10,843 bases of DNA from NCBI GenBank assembly GCA_017621295.1, contig JAGATI010000032.1, positions 1 through 10,843 of the forward strand. The letters are read 5' to 3'. Below, one piece after another: positions 1-7,101 of the stretch. The number at the start of each line of letters is the position of its first letter. The first letter of the stretch is position 1. Below the pieces are notes generated by a model, which worked only from the letters and a program-made list of their open reading frames with translations, made no database searches and was not told where the DNA came from. The translations under genes and the position numbers were made by a program. This DNA is from Clostridia bacterium. Its GTDB lineage: Bacteria; Bacillota_A; Clostridia; TANB77; CAG-508.

Positions 1-1
1 A

Positions 2-6
2 AGAAA
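2..6. repeat. Target-site duplication, left copy
   Basis: AGAAA lies directly left of the IS21 terminus and is repeated at 2390-2394 on the other side. Confidence 0.75.
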
Positions 7-63
7 TGGAAAAGTCAATATCAAATTAATGAAAAAATTAAAAATTAAATTAATGAAAAAATT
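7..63 (+). repeat. IS21 terminal repeat, istB side, with two internal repeats
   Basis: Starts TGGAAAAGTC and contains a perfect 17-bp direct repeat, AAATTAATGAAAAAATT, at 23-39 and 47-63 (24-bp period). It aligns with the opposite end, where the related core TGATGAAAT also recurs at 24 bp. Multiple terminal repeats of this kind are the usual IstA binding sites in IS21 elements. Confidence 0.75.
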
Positions 64-75
64 CAATATAGATCT

Positions 76-110
76 AGTGAAATACCAAATTTAAAATCTG
101 ATATTTCACT
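76..110 (+). terminator. Inward-facing hairpin terminator at the istB end
   Basis: Arms AGTGAAATA (76-84) and TATTTCACT (102-110) pair perfectly and are followed on the plus strand by a T-rich tail. The polarity is opposite to istAB, so it would stop host transcription entering the element rather than end the istAB message. The function is inferred from structure alone. Confidence 0.5.
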
Positions 111-117
111 TTTATTT

Positions 118-279
118 TTATAATCTAAAAAAAGCTTCTTCCTTTATTTGTTTTTCATTATAAATATCAAATAAATAGCACATTTCGTAAAATAAAGTAT
201 CTGGTGTAAGTTTTTCTTGTCTTTGGATTAAATTTAATAATGCTATTCTTGCATAGCATGTACATTCTTGATTACTCAT
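118..279 (-). CDS. Small third ORF of the IS21 element (53 aa, unknown)
   Basis: The ORF begins MSNQECTCYARIALL and ends KEEAFFRL. Its ATG shares one base with the istB stop codon (TAATG), so translation is probably coupled to istB. It lies inside the element boundaries. The sequence is a mixed helical, charged peptide with two cysteines near the N-terminus (CTC) and one more later, and no membrane segment. I do not recognise the family. Its overlap with istB and open frame up to the terminal hairpin make it likely to be real. A role in transposition or regulation of IstAB is only a guess. Confidence 0.6.
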   Translation of the reverse strand: MSNQECTCYARIALLNLIQRQEKLTPDTLFYEMCYLFDIYNEKQIKEEAFFRL

Positions 280-1034
280 TATTTTCTACTCTCCATTTCT
301 TCTAATTTATCCTTTAATCTATAAGATGGTCCAGTTATTTTTATGACATTAGAATGATGCAACAATCTATCTAAGATTGCATTTGCAAGAGTATTATCAC
401 TAAATATTTCACCCCATTTTGAAAATGGCTGATTTGTTGTTATAATTGTTGAATGTTGTTCATATCTTTTTGCTATTAACTGAAAGAATAAATTTGCTCC
501 ATCTCTGTCTACTGGTAAATATCCTATTTCATCTATTATTAAGACTGAATATTTACAAAATTGTTTTAATCTTTGCTCTAATCGATTTTCATTATGTGCT
601 TTTCTTAATTGCATTATCAAATCATGGCATGATATGAAATATGTAGAATATCTTTTCTTTGCTGCTGCTATTCCTATTGCTGTTGCTAAATGTGTTTTCC
701 CAACTCCACTACTTCCTACAAAGAGTATGTTTTCATTTTTTTCTATAAATCTTAAACCTTCTAATTCTAATATTTGTTGCTTATTAATTCCTGGTTGATA
801 TGTAAAATCAAAATCTTTTACTTCTTTTTCAAAGGGGAATCCTGCTACTGATACTTGTATTCTTGATGCTCTTTCATCTCTATATTGTATTTCTTCTTCT
901 GTTAAAGTGTATAATACATCTACTATTGATATATCTTGTCCTTTTAAACTATCTAAATAATTTGGCAGATAATTTAACATTTTTTCTAATTTTAATATTT
1001 CTAAATTGTTTAACAATTTATTGTAATTTATCAT
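279..1034 (-). CDS. istB: IstB, AAA+ ATPase of IS21 transposition
   Basis: A 251-aa IS21 helper ATPase that assembles on DNA and stimulates and directs the IstA transposase. Walker A GSSGVGKT is at about residues 107-114 and Walker B VLIIDE at 164-169, followed by GYLPVDRDGANLFFQLIAKRY, which is typical of IstB/DnaC-like ATPases. The N-terminal 70 residues form the usual helical IstB domain. The length matches the family. AGGAGA lies 6 nt before the ATG. The gene starts 9 nt after the istA stop, so the two are co-transcribed. It is intact and has no CGG codon. Confidence 0.96.
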   Translation of the reverse strand: MINYNKLLNNLEILKLEKMLNYLPNYLDSLKGQDISIVDVLYTLTEEEIQYRDERASRIQVSVAGFPFEKEVKDFDFTYQPGINKQQILELEGLRFIEKNENILFVGSSGVGKTHLATAIGIAAAKKRYSTYFISCHDLIMQLRKAHNENRLEQRLKQFCKYSVLIIDEIGYLPVDRDGANLFFQLIAKRYEQHSTIITTNQPFSKWGEIFSDNTLANAILDRLLHHSNVIKITGPSYRLKDKLEEMESRK

Positions 1035-1043
1035 TTTCTTCTC

Positions 1044-2252
1044 CTATTCTAACAACATATCCATATTGTTTAAGTTTTTTTCTATAAATTCTTCTATTTC
1101 TTGCTCAGTCTTATTCTTTAATGCATCAGATTTTAATATCTCTTTTGCATGTTCTTTCTTGTAATTTAGAATTTTATCACTTATTTGATAAGTAACTATC
1201 AAATCTGTGCTATAATATATATTAAGAGAATTGCCGTTTTCTTTAACGGTTAGATATTCTCCTATAAATCTTATTGGAACAGAATATTTGTGCTTTTTGT
1301 ATGTAATCATTGATTCTTTAGAAACTTTGTATCCTTTATTTTTGGCGAAGTATGGAGATACAACTTCTAATGATGGCAAACAAAGCAGATATTTTTGTTC
1401 CTCTTTTAATCTATTTACTGGCTTTTCAATTAAATTTATATCTTCATTATTTATTTCTTCCATTAGATTATTTACGATTTTATCCAATTCTTCGATGGTT
1501 TCAAATTCTTCATTGTATACCTTTAATCTGTCCATTAATTTTGCAACACATTCTATTTTGCCTTTTGTTTGTGGTCTATATGGTCTACAAGTATGTACTG
1601 AAAATCCAACATCTTTAGCAAATTGCGAAAACTTCATATTTATTACTACACTTCTATATGTTGATGCTGTTCTGTCAACTACTGTTGCCATATTATCGAA
1701 TAATACTTCATGTGGAACTCCTCCAAATGCACTACATGCATGTAAAATACATTCAAATAAAGTATTTTGTGTTTTATCTAAAGTTAACTCAACATATTTA
1801 TATCTTGAATATCCTAATATCATTAGAAAAATATTGATTACAAAAGTTTCTCCATTTTTATTAATTATTTTAAAATCTTCTTTCCAATCTACTTGTGCTT
1901 GTAATCCTGGTGATGTTTCAAATCTAATTGTTGCTTTCTTTTGTTCTTCTTGCTTATATTCTTTAATAAATTTTGCTACTGTTCCATACGAACCTGTATA
2001 TCCTCGTTCTTTAAGAAAATTGAATATTCCTCTACCATTAGCACCATAATTATCTACTTTATCGATAATTATTCCTTTAAAATTATCCAATTTTGAAGTA
2101 TATACTCTTGTGTTCTTTTTCTCTTGATTACTGTCCATATATTTTTGTACAGTATTATATGAACAGCCAAATCTTCTTGCTATTTCACTTTTATTTACCA
2201 AATTTTTCACCTCCTCCATTTGTATTATTGCATTTAATATATCTTTTCTCAT
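1044..2252 (-). CDS. istA: IstA, DDE transposase of the IS21 family
   Basis: A 402-aa transposase that cuts and joins the IS21 ends. An N-terminal helix-turn-helix (SEIARRFGCSYNTVQKYMD, about residues 22-40) is followed by an RNase H-like integrase core. The likely catalytic residues are D122 (QVDWKEDF), D186 (LFDNMATVV) and E234 (KGKIECVAKLM). A basic C-terminal region follows. I place the start at the ATG at 2252, with AGGAG about 9 nt upstream; a TTG at 2261 is in frame but overlaps that ribosome binding site. The only sense-strand CGG (1234-1236) is out of frame, in AAC GGC. The gene is intact. Confidence 0.95.
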   Translation of the reverse strand: MRKDILNAIIQMEEVKNLVNKSEIARRFGCSYNTVQKYMDSNQEKKNTRVYTSKLDNFKGIIIDKVDNYGANGRGIFNFLKERGYTGSYGTVAKFIKEYKQEEQKKATIRFETSPGLQAQVDWKEDFKIINKNGETFVINIFLMILGYSRYKYVELTLDKTQNTLFECILHACSAFGGVPHEVLFDNMATVVDRTASTYRSVVINMKFSQFAKDVGFSVHTCRPYRPQTKGKIECVAKLMDRLKVYNEEFETIEELDKIVNNLMEEINNEDINLIEKPVNRLKEEQKYLLCLPSLEVVSPYFAKNKGYKVSKESMITYKKHKYSVPIRFIGEYLTVKENGNSLNIYYSTDLIVTYQISDKILNYKKEHAKEILKSDALKNKTEQEIEEFIEKNLNNMDMLLE

Positions 2253-2324
2253 ATTTAACAACTCCTTCCATTTTTTATTTCTTTAAGAAAAGATATATTA
2301 ATTATATCAAATTCACCCATAGAA

Positions 2325-2374
2325 AAAACTGATGAAATTTCATCAATTCTATTTTGAATTATTTCATCAGTTTT
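2325..2374 (-). terminator. Inward-facing hairpin terminator at the istA end
   Basis: A perfect 14-bp inverted repeat (AAAACTGATGAAAT at 2325-2338 with its complement at 2361-2374). Read on the minus strand it is followed by TTTTTTC, giving terminator polarity into the element, upstream of istA. With the hairpin at 76-110 it would insulate both ends from outside transcription. The arms overlap the terminal transposase-binding repeats, so a purely structural origin is also possible. Confidence 0.45.
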
Positions 2375-2389
2375 ATTTTACACTTTTCA
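2337..2389 (-). repeat. IS21 terminal repeat, istA side, with two internal repeats
   Basis: Read on the minus strand it starts TGAAAAGTGT and has TGATGAAAT at element positions 21-29 and 45-53. The spacing and register match the repeats at the other end of the element. Confidence 0.75.
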
Positions 2390-2394
2390 AGAAA
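2390..2394. repeat. Target-site duplication, right copy
   Basis: AGAAA lies directly right of the IS21 terminus (...ACTTTTCA). Removing the element and one copy gives the likely original reading frame of the interrupted gene, with GAA ACA GAA continuing from 2391. Confidence 0.75.
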
Positions 2395-2573
2395 CAGAAC
2401 ATTATGTTACTCATAGGCTGTATCTAAAAAGAAAAAATAGAGCAGTAGCACAATCACAAAAAAATGAGCAAACCGTTGAAAGTAATTCAGAACTTACTGA
2501 ATTTACTCAGGAAGAAAGTCGAATGATAGAGGAAATTAATGCAAGAATGGGTTCTCATGATTATCAAGGAACT

Positions 2574-2577
2574 CGGT
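2574..2577 (+). other. CGG +1 frameshift site in gene A (CGG TGA)
   Basis: The context is ACT CGG TGA in the incoming frame. Reading ACT-(C)-GGT-GAA continues into the long downstream frame. The stop lies directly after CGG, a layout reminiscent of the RF2 site. Confidence 0.75.
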
Positions 2578-3725
2578 GAACTAGTAAAAAATATTTCTTC
2601 AGAAACTGCTGCAAAATTGTTAGCAAGCGATGATATTGTTTATTCAGATGAATTTATGTTTCTTTTACCAAAAGAGATAATGCAGGAGAATAAATCAGCA
2701 ATAATAGAAAAAATTACAAAAGGAATGGTAAAAGACGAATTTTTAGGGAATGATTTGATGTTGATGAATTTCTTTATAATTTTAAAAGCTGAAATGGAAT
2801 GCGGATTAGGTACGTATGGAATATATGGAAATATTCATGATGAAGTTGGTGCTTTAACTGGAACAGAAAAATATAAAATGTCAGTTACTCAGTTTAAAGG
2901 ATTAGAATTTTTAAAATCTAATTTCAACGAAATTTCTGAACAAATGAATTTGGAATGTAAGAGTTTTGAAGAATTAGAAGAAAAATATAAAACAACATTA
3001 ACCAAAAATACCCTTGTGAACGAATATGGATTTCCAGGTGAGAATATGTATGGAGAAACTAACAAAACGTCTGATATACAAGGAGAAAAGGAACATATGA
3101 AAATAAAAAGCCTGCTACAATCTAAAGGTGAACAAACAACTGACCTATGTTGTTTTCCGATTGCAGGATATGAAGAATCATTTTTTGTTGCATTAACAAA
3201 AGATGAAAGTGGAAAAGAGCATTTCAGAATGTTTAATTCAAAAGGACAGATGCTAAATGATACAAAGCCTGAAATAACTTTAGGTGATAACGGAGAGTTT
3301 ATATTTCCAGAGAATCCATATGAACAAAGAATTACAGAAACAAATAGCCGTGATGAAAAGTCAATAAATGATATAACGTTTGAGAACTTAAATAATGAAG
3401 TAGATAGTAAATCATTATGTCAGTTTGTTGTACCTGCTCCTGGTGATATTAAAGGAAAACCAGGAATAAGATATTGTATTACTAAAGGAAAAGACGGCAG
3501 AATAGAAATGAAAATGTCTAACAGTCAGTTGTCAGAAGAGCAATCATTAAGTATGGGACAGCCTGTTGAGTGTTTTAGAATTGAAGAATTAGCATTATTA
3601 AAAAAATATGAAGAATTTGGAATAAGAAATGAAGATTTGGTTAAAAGTGTATATGGTTTAAAACAAGATAAATCAAAAGTTATAGACGAACAAACAAAAG
3701 AAGAGAGTAGGGAGGAAATAGAATA

Positions 3726-4157
3726 ATGGAAAGTGGAATATCACCAGATGTTTATTCAGAGGTATATTCAGTTTTAAAATTATTAGGAGATTATTATATA
3801 GAAAGTATACCAAATAGTTTATATAAAATGATAGTTGAAAGAAAAAACAATAATTACAATCCTGAATATAAAGCGATAAGTGAGTTAAATAATAGAAATG
3901 TGAAGAAAGCGACAGTATCACTAATATGTCTATTAAATAAAAATTATTGGAATTATAATATGAATATAGATAAAATACTTAAAAGTAACGAACATTCTAT
4001 TAATGAAAGATATAATCCTGATAATATTTTTAAGAATAAAGTAAAATATGAAAAAGAAGAGATTCAAGAAGTTGGATTGGTTAAAGTGAAAAAAGATAAT
4101 TGGTATACTAAAGTTATGAAATTTTTTAGTAAATTGTTGAATAAATTTAATTTATAA
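3726..4157 (+). CDS. Small partner protein of gene A (143 aa, unknown family)
   Basis: The start ATG shares one base with the gene A stop (TAATG); GGAGG lies at 3711-3715. I do not recognise a named domain. It appears paralogous to the 148-aa protein at 7102-7548. Shared marks in order: Y[ST]EV near the N-terminus, an IP pair about 20 residues later, a YN pair, a YW followed by DKI, then YN..(D)IF[KR]NK (about residues 96-105) and a C-terminal NW..K(V/L) basic helix (about 125-141). That last helix is amphipathic and lysine-rich and could touch membrane or nucleic acid (inference). It lies immediately downstream of a large gene, as its paralogue does, suggesting a paired function. Confidence 0.8.
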   Translation: MESGISPDVYSEVYSVLKLLGDYYIESIPNSLYKMIVERKNNNYNPEYKAISELNNRNVKKATVSLICLLNKNYWNYNMNIDKILKSNEHSINERYNPDNIFKNKVKYEKEEIQEVGLVKVKKDNWYTKVMKFFSKLLNKFNL

Positions 4158-4186
4158 TATTAGGCACAAATTTATGTAATTAGAAA

Positions 4187-4528
4187 TTAATTAAAGAAAT
4201 GATTCAAAAACTTGAAAAGCTCTTTTTTATGAACTTTAAAAAATAAATTAGAATTTTGCTTTCCACCAAATATGTATCGAACATAAATTGTGTTGTTTGT
4301 TTCAGAAATATAATAAATTATTCTGTAATTTTCACAAATTCGTTCTCGATGATGTTTGTCTGAAATCTCGGGAACATATCTACCAATATATGGGGCAGTT
4401 TGTAAGTTATAAATTGTCTCATATATTTTATTTACTATCTTACGTGCATAATTAGTGGATATATCTGATGAATAGTTGAATATGTCTGTAATAGCAGATT
4501 TGGCATCATCCGATATTAGTATCTTCAT
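4187..4528 (-). CDS. RelE/ParE-family toxin of a type II toxin-antitoxin system
   Basis: A 113-aa protein with the RelE/ParE pattern: MKILISDDAK start, an N-terminal helical hairpin (ITDIFNYSSDISTNYARKIVNKIYETIYNL), P.IGR.VPEI, then the strand segment RERICENYRIIYYI and IYVRYIFGGKQN. Members act as ribosome-dependent mRNA nucleases or gyrase poisons; which applies here cannot be read from sequence. I chose the ATG at 4528 because GGAGG is 6 nt upstream; an earlier ATG at 4546 lacks this. It overlaps the antitoxin gene by 23 nt. The gene converges on the 143-aa gene with 29 bp between their stops. Confidence 0.88.
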   Translation of the reverse strand: MKILISDDAKSAITDIFNYSSDISTNYARKIVNKIYETIYNLQTAPYIGRYVPEISDKHHRERICENYRIIYYISETNNTIYVRYIFGGKQNSNLFFKVHKKELFKFLNHFFN

Positions 4529-4706
4529 ATTTCGCCTCCAATTCATTAATGTATTTTCTTAAATCTTCTAATGTACAAACTCTACCATTTTTTACATCAT
4601 CTTCACTTTCTTTAAGTTTGGCAAAGAAAAATAAATTATAAATGATATCATATAGAGTATTTTCTTGTGTGTTTACTTGATTTAAAGCTTTTTTCACAAA
4701 ATCCAT
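4506..4706 (-). CDS. Probable antitoxin partner of the RelE/ParE toxin (66 aa)
   Basis: A small acidic protein immediately upstream of, and overlapping, the toxin gene, the usual antitoxin position. The N-terminal two thirds is helical and hydrophobic-rich (LYDIIYNLFFFAKLKESEDD). The C-terminal part (GRVCTLEDLRKYINELEAKYEDTN) is an acidic helix suited to wrapping a toxin. No clear ribbon-helix-helix or Xre motif is seen, so DNA binding is uncertain. AGGAGG lies about 9 nt before the ATG. Confidence 0.75.
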   Translation of the reverse strand: MDFVKKALNQVNTQENTLYDIIYNLFFFAKLKESEDDVKNGRVCTLEDLRKYINELEAKYEDTNIG

Positions 4707-4722
4707 TAATATAATCCTCCTT

Positions 4723-4935
4723 TTAATTTTTATTTTTACTTTCCAGCAGTTCTTTTAATGTTTCATAGTTAAAATGCTTATCAGTACCTGGAATAATAGT
4801 TGTTTCATCTTCACCATATGTATTTATATATTCCATCATAAGTTTAAAGACCATTTCTGTTGGTTTTAGATTATCAAAATAATTTTCAGGTAGTGAATTT
4901 ACAATATCTAGCATTCTTTGTTTTACATCTGCCAT
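4723..4935 (-). CDS. Small acidic protein, first gene of the RelE/ParE operon (70 aa)
   Basis: It begins MADVKQRMLDIV. The start is the ATG at 4935, with AAAGGAG at 4945-4951; in-frame TTG codons further up overlap that site. It ends 16 bp before the antitoxin start, and the antitoxin ribosome binding site begins within a few bases of its stop, so the three genes form one operon. The sequence is acidic and helical with no membrane segment. I do not recognise a domain. It could be an extra regulator of the toxin-antitoxin pair, or an unrelated gene sharing the promoter. Confidence 0.65.
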   Translation of the reverse strand: MADVKQRMLDIVNSLPENYFDNLKPTEMVFKLMMEYINTYGEDETTIIPGTDKHFNYETLKELLESKNKN

Positions 4936-4970
4936 TCCCAACAACTCCTTTCTTCAAAATTTCTAACCAT

Positions 4971-5015
4971 AGTATAACACGAAATGTTTCATAATACTAT
5001 AATTATTTTCGAAAC
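4971..5015 (-). promoter_or_regulatory. Putative promoter/operator of the RelE/ParE operon
   Basis: On the minus strand TATACT (plus 4971-4976) is a good -10. The hexamer 17 bp upstream is a poor -35. A GTTTC (4986-4990) / GAAAC (5011-5015) inverted repeat lies over this region and could be an autoregulatory operator. Low certainty. Confidence 0.35.
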
Positions 5016-5233
5016 TTAAGAATTCCAATGAATTACACCAAAGACAAGGGATAAAGAGAGAAATTGATGGTATGGATGATTAAAAAGAGGAAATGAATAT
5101 AAAATAAATGAAGGAAAGGTAATTGGAGAATATTTAAAGATATATATGAATTTCTTTTGTATTTTATGTAATAAGTATTGCAGAAGAACTTTATTATTGT
5201 ATTACAATATAATTGCAAAAAAAGAAAATATGT
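5016..5233. other. Intergenic stretch without recognisable gene
   Basis: Part of a gap of about 370 bp between the toxin-antitoxin operon and gene B. Short open stretches occur on both strands, but none has a ribosome binding site plus a plausible protein. I see no RNA gene or repeat here. Confidence 0.5.
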
Positions 5234-5243
5234 AGACAATATG

Positions 5244-5273
5244 TTGCATTTTATTAATATTAAAATGTATAAT
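5244..5273 (+). promoter_or_regulatory. Putative promoter of the gene B operon
   Basis: A perfect TATAAT at 5268-5273, with TTGCAT 18 bp upstream as a weak -35. TAGACA at 5233-5238 is an alternative -35 for a poorer -10 at about 5256. The expected transcript start is near 5280, leaving a short leader carrying AGGAGG at 5297-5302. Confidence 0.5.
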
Positions 5274-5306
5274 AAAGTAAAGTGTAAATGTATTATAGGA
5301 GGAAAT

Positions 5307-7091
5307 ATGGGATATACATATACGTATCAAGAAATAAAAAATGATCTAAATAAAGCCATAAGTGAGGGTGGAAAAGTAATATTAGGGAGACCAGATAAAA
5401 ACAAAGGGTTTGAATATTATTACTTACTAGTAGTTCCTGAACATGAAGTTGGAAATCCGGAAAGTAATACTATAGTAATGGATTGTTTAAATTATAATAG
5501 TGAAGAAGGTCAAATGGAAAGTTCAGAAACAGCTGAAAGATTTTATAAAAGACTGTTTGATAATGAAACTATAGATTACACTGAAGAAGACAAACAAGCA
5601 GAAAATGCAATGGTACAAAGATTAGGAAGAAGTGCAAATATTTGTGGTAGACATAGTTTGAATACATTTGGAAGACCTACTATGGTTCCTATTATACCAG
5701 CAAAAAAAGATATATTATATGGAGATAAATTTCCTCAAGAGCTACGTCCAGGAATTGCAAAAGACCTTGCACCACAGATAGAGGCAATGTTTGAAGATGC
5801 CAGAAAGCAATTTGAAATAGTTACAGGAAGAGAGGCTAGTAATCAACTTATTATGTTTGGACATTCTTCATCTGCGTCTTTTGGAAATAATTTTTCTATG
5901 TTGTACCCAGAGAAGATAGCAGCCTTACAACTGCGGTGGGGGAGGATGTTGGGGGCTTCCGATTGATGAAATAAAACTAAAAGTAGTAAATTCAAAAGAA
6001 GGACTTGCAAGATACGAAATAAATGAGAATGGACAAGTTATCTCATATGTTACACAAGATGAATTACAACAAATTCAACAAGAATATATAAGATGCAAAA
6101 AGCAAAATCAAAAAAATATTTCAATTAATGAAGATGGAACTTATAGTTTGCCAATGAATTATCCAATGGGATTAGCTGATATCGAAGAATATAGAGATTT
6201 GTCTAATTATCCAGGTGGAAAGGAAAATTTTAGAAGGCAGTTTGCAAGAATACAAAGATTATATTTTATTGGAGAGCATGAAGGAAGAATAATAGGCAAT
6301 TTTGCTTATGAAACAGGAATAATTAATAGTGGAATACAATATGAAGCTGGGGATAGAATAAATACTATTACTGGAGGAAAAGATAGATATGGTTTTGAGG
6401 AAATAGAATGGGGGCCAATGCATACTATTGGCGATATGCAAGCAACAGGAATAGATGGTAAACGGACCAGACTATCAAATTGGATTTGGTCAAATACAGA
6501 GAATATTATTCGGAAAGTCAGAACAAGAAAAGTGGGAAAATTATGAACAATTATTATCGACTTTGGATATGAATGTTCAAACAAAAATTTATTCAGGAGT
6601 AGGACATGTAGATGTATATTCAGATGAAATGAAAAAAGATTGTAAAATGTTTGCTGATAGTGTAATAGATGGAAAAGAAGTTTTTATAGATAAGCGGTGA
6701 TAGTCAGATAATTGGAATATACCAACAGATAAGGCACTTTTTAGTTTCGAGAGATAGAACAGAATATGAACAAAAGCTTAGATTGATAGAACAATCAACT
6801 AATGGCATTAATATAGAAAAAATTATGTCATTAAAGGGAAGAAATCTTTCTCATGATGAAATAATAAAAATTACACAATTAATTGAAAACTATAGAATTC
6901 AAAATGATTCCATATCTCAGAAACGAGTACAAACAAATGACAGTATTCAAGAAAATACAGAACTTTCAGGTCAAATTATAGGAAAAGGAGTACAAGAACA
7001 ATTAGAAGATATAGAGGGAATGGAAAGCAAACAAAGAGAATTTATTAGTATAATAAATCATGACAAATTAAACGAAGGACAAAATATATAA
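5307..7091 (+). CDS. Gene B: alpha/beta-hydrolase-like protein with C-terminal helical region, read through three CGG frameshift sites
   Basis: Starts at the ATG at 5307 with AGGAGG 4 nt upstream. Read conventionally it stops at 5966 (219 aa). Skipping one C at each in-frame CGG (5934, 6463, 6695) gives one 593-aa frame ending at TAA 7089-7091, with glycine at residues 210, 386 and 463. The probable nucleophile elbow is GHSSSASFG (S187 candidate) and a candidate catalytic histidine is H433 (SGVGHVDVYSDE). These sit in different raw frames and are brought together only by two shifts. Residues 463-593 are helical and charged, with no known domain. The substrate is unknown; there is no signal peptide, so it is probably cytoplasmic. 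A 148-aa partner gene follows 10 bp downstream. The alternative is a decayed pseudogene. Confidence 0.75.
5934..5937 (+). other. CGG +1 frameshift site 1 in gene B
   Basis: The context is CTG CGG TGG in frame. Skipping C5934 gives AALQL-G-GGGCWGLPIDEI and moves to the frame used to 6462. Confidence 0.75.
6463..6466 (+). other. CGG +1 frameshift site 2 in gene B
   Basis: The context is AAA CGG ACC in frame. Skipping C6463 gives GIDGK-G-PDYQIGFG and continues to the candidate catalytic histidine. Confidence 0.75.
6695..6698 (+). other. CGG +1 frameshift site 3 in gene B (CGG TGA)
   Basis: The context is AAG CGG TGA. Skipping C6695 gives FIDK-G-DSQIIGIYQQIRHF and runs without a stop into the C-terminal segment, for which no good independent start is present. 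Confidence 0.7.
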
Positions 7092-7101
7092 GAGGAGTAA
7101 A

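Larger units (their letters stand above)
7..2389 (-). mobile_element. IS21-family insertion sequence, apparently complete
   Basis: A 2,383-bp element carrying istA, istB and a small third ORF, all on the minus strand. The left end reads TGGAAAAGTC and the right end, on the minus strand, TGAAAAGTGT. Both ends continue into related sequence with two internal repeats 24 bp apart. The termini follow the 5'-TG...CA-3' rule and are flanked by AGAAA on both sides (2-6 and 2390-2394), a 5-bp target duplication within the 4-8 bp expected for IS21. Size and gene order match the family. The element interrupts a plus-strand gene. Intact ORFs and a perfect duplication suggest a recent insertion (inference). 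Confidence 0.9.
2390..3726 (+). pseudogene. 3' part of IS21-interrupted gene A, unknown function, with one CGG frameshift site
   Basis: The open frame enters from the IS junction (ETEHYVTHRLYLKRKNRA...) and runs 61 codons to CGG TGA at 2574-2579. Skipping C2574 joins it, without a break in sequence character, to the next frame (...HDYQGT-G-ELVKNISSETAAKLL...), which continues to TAA at 3724-3726, giving about 445 residues. The 5' end lies left of the window. An ATG at 2539 has AGAGGA 5 nt upstream and could start a 395-aa product, but I think it is internal. The protein is hydrophilic with a charged C-terminus and no signal peptide or membrane segment visible; I recognise no domain. It overlaps the following small gene by 1 nt. 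Three further CGG trinucleotides (2802, 3291, 3495) are out of frame and harmless. Confidence 0.7.

Noticed and set aside
1231..2049. Long plus-strand open frame opposite istA, and similar frames at 446-637, 863-1087 and 2093-2332
   Set aside because: Antisense shadows of istA/istB rich in L, S, Y and I with no motifs or ribosome binding sites.
2539..2541. ATG at 2539 with a good ribosome binding site as the start of a separate 395-aa gene
   Set aside because: The upstream frame continues across the CGG at 2574 into the same protein. The AGAGGA is explained as GAG-GAA codons in coding sequence. An internal start remains possible.
5040..5220. Open minus-strand frame at 5033-5239 and plus-strand remnants
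   Set aside because: Low-complexity translation, no ribosome binding site, and overlap with promoter-containing intergenic DNA.
5178..5306. Longer N-terminus for gene B starting at 5178
   Set aside because: It would lack a ribosome binding site and overlap the predicted promoter; the ATG at 5307 has AGGAGG at ideal spacing.
5967..6147. Gene B segments as four independent small genes
   Set aside because: The segment starts at 6148, 6455 and 6783 lack ribosome binding sites, and coding sequence runs continuously across the gaps once one C is skipped at each CGG.
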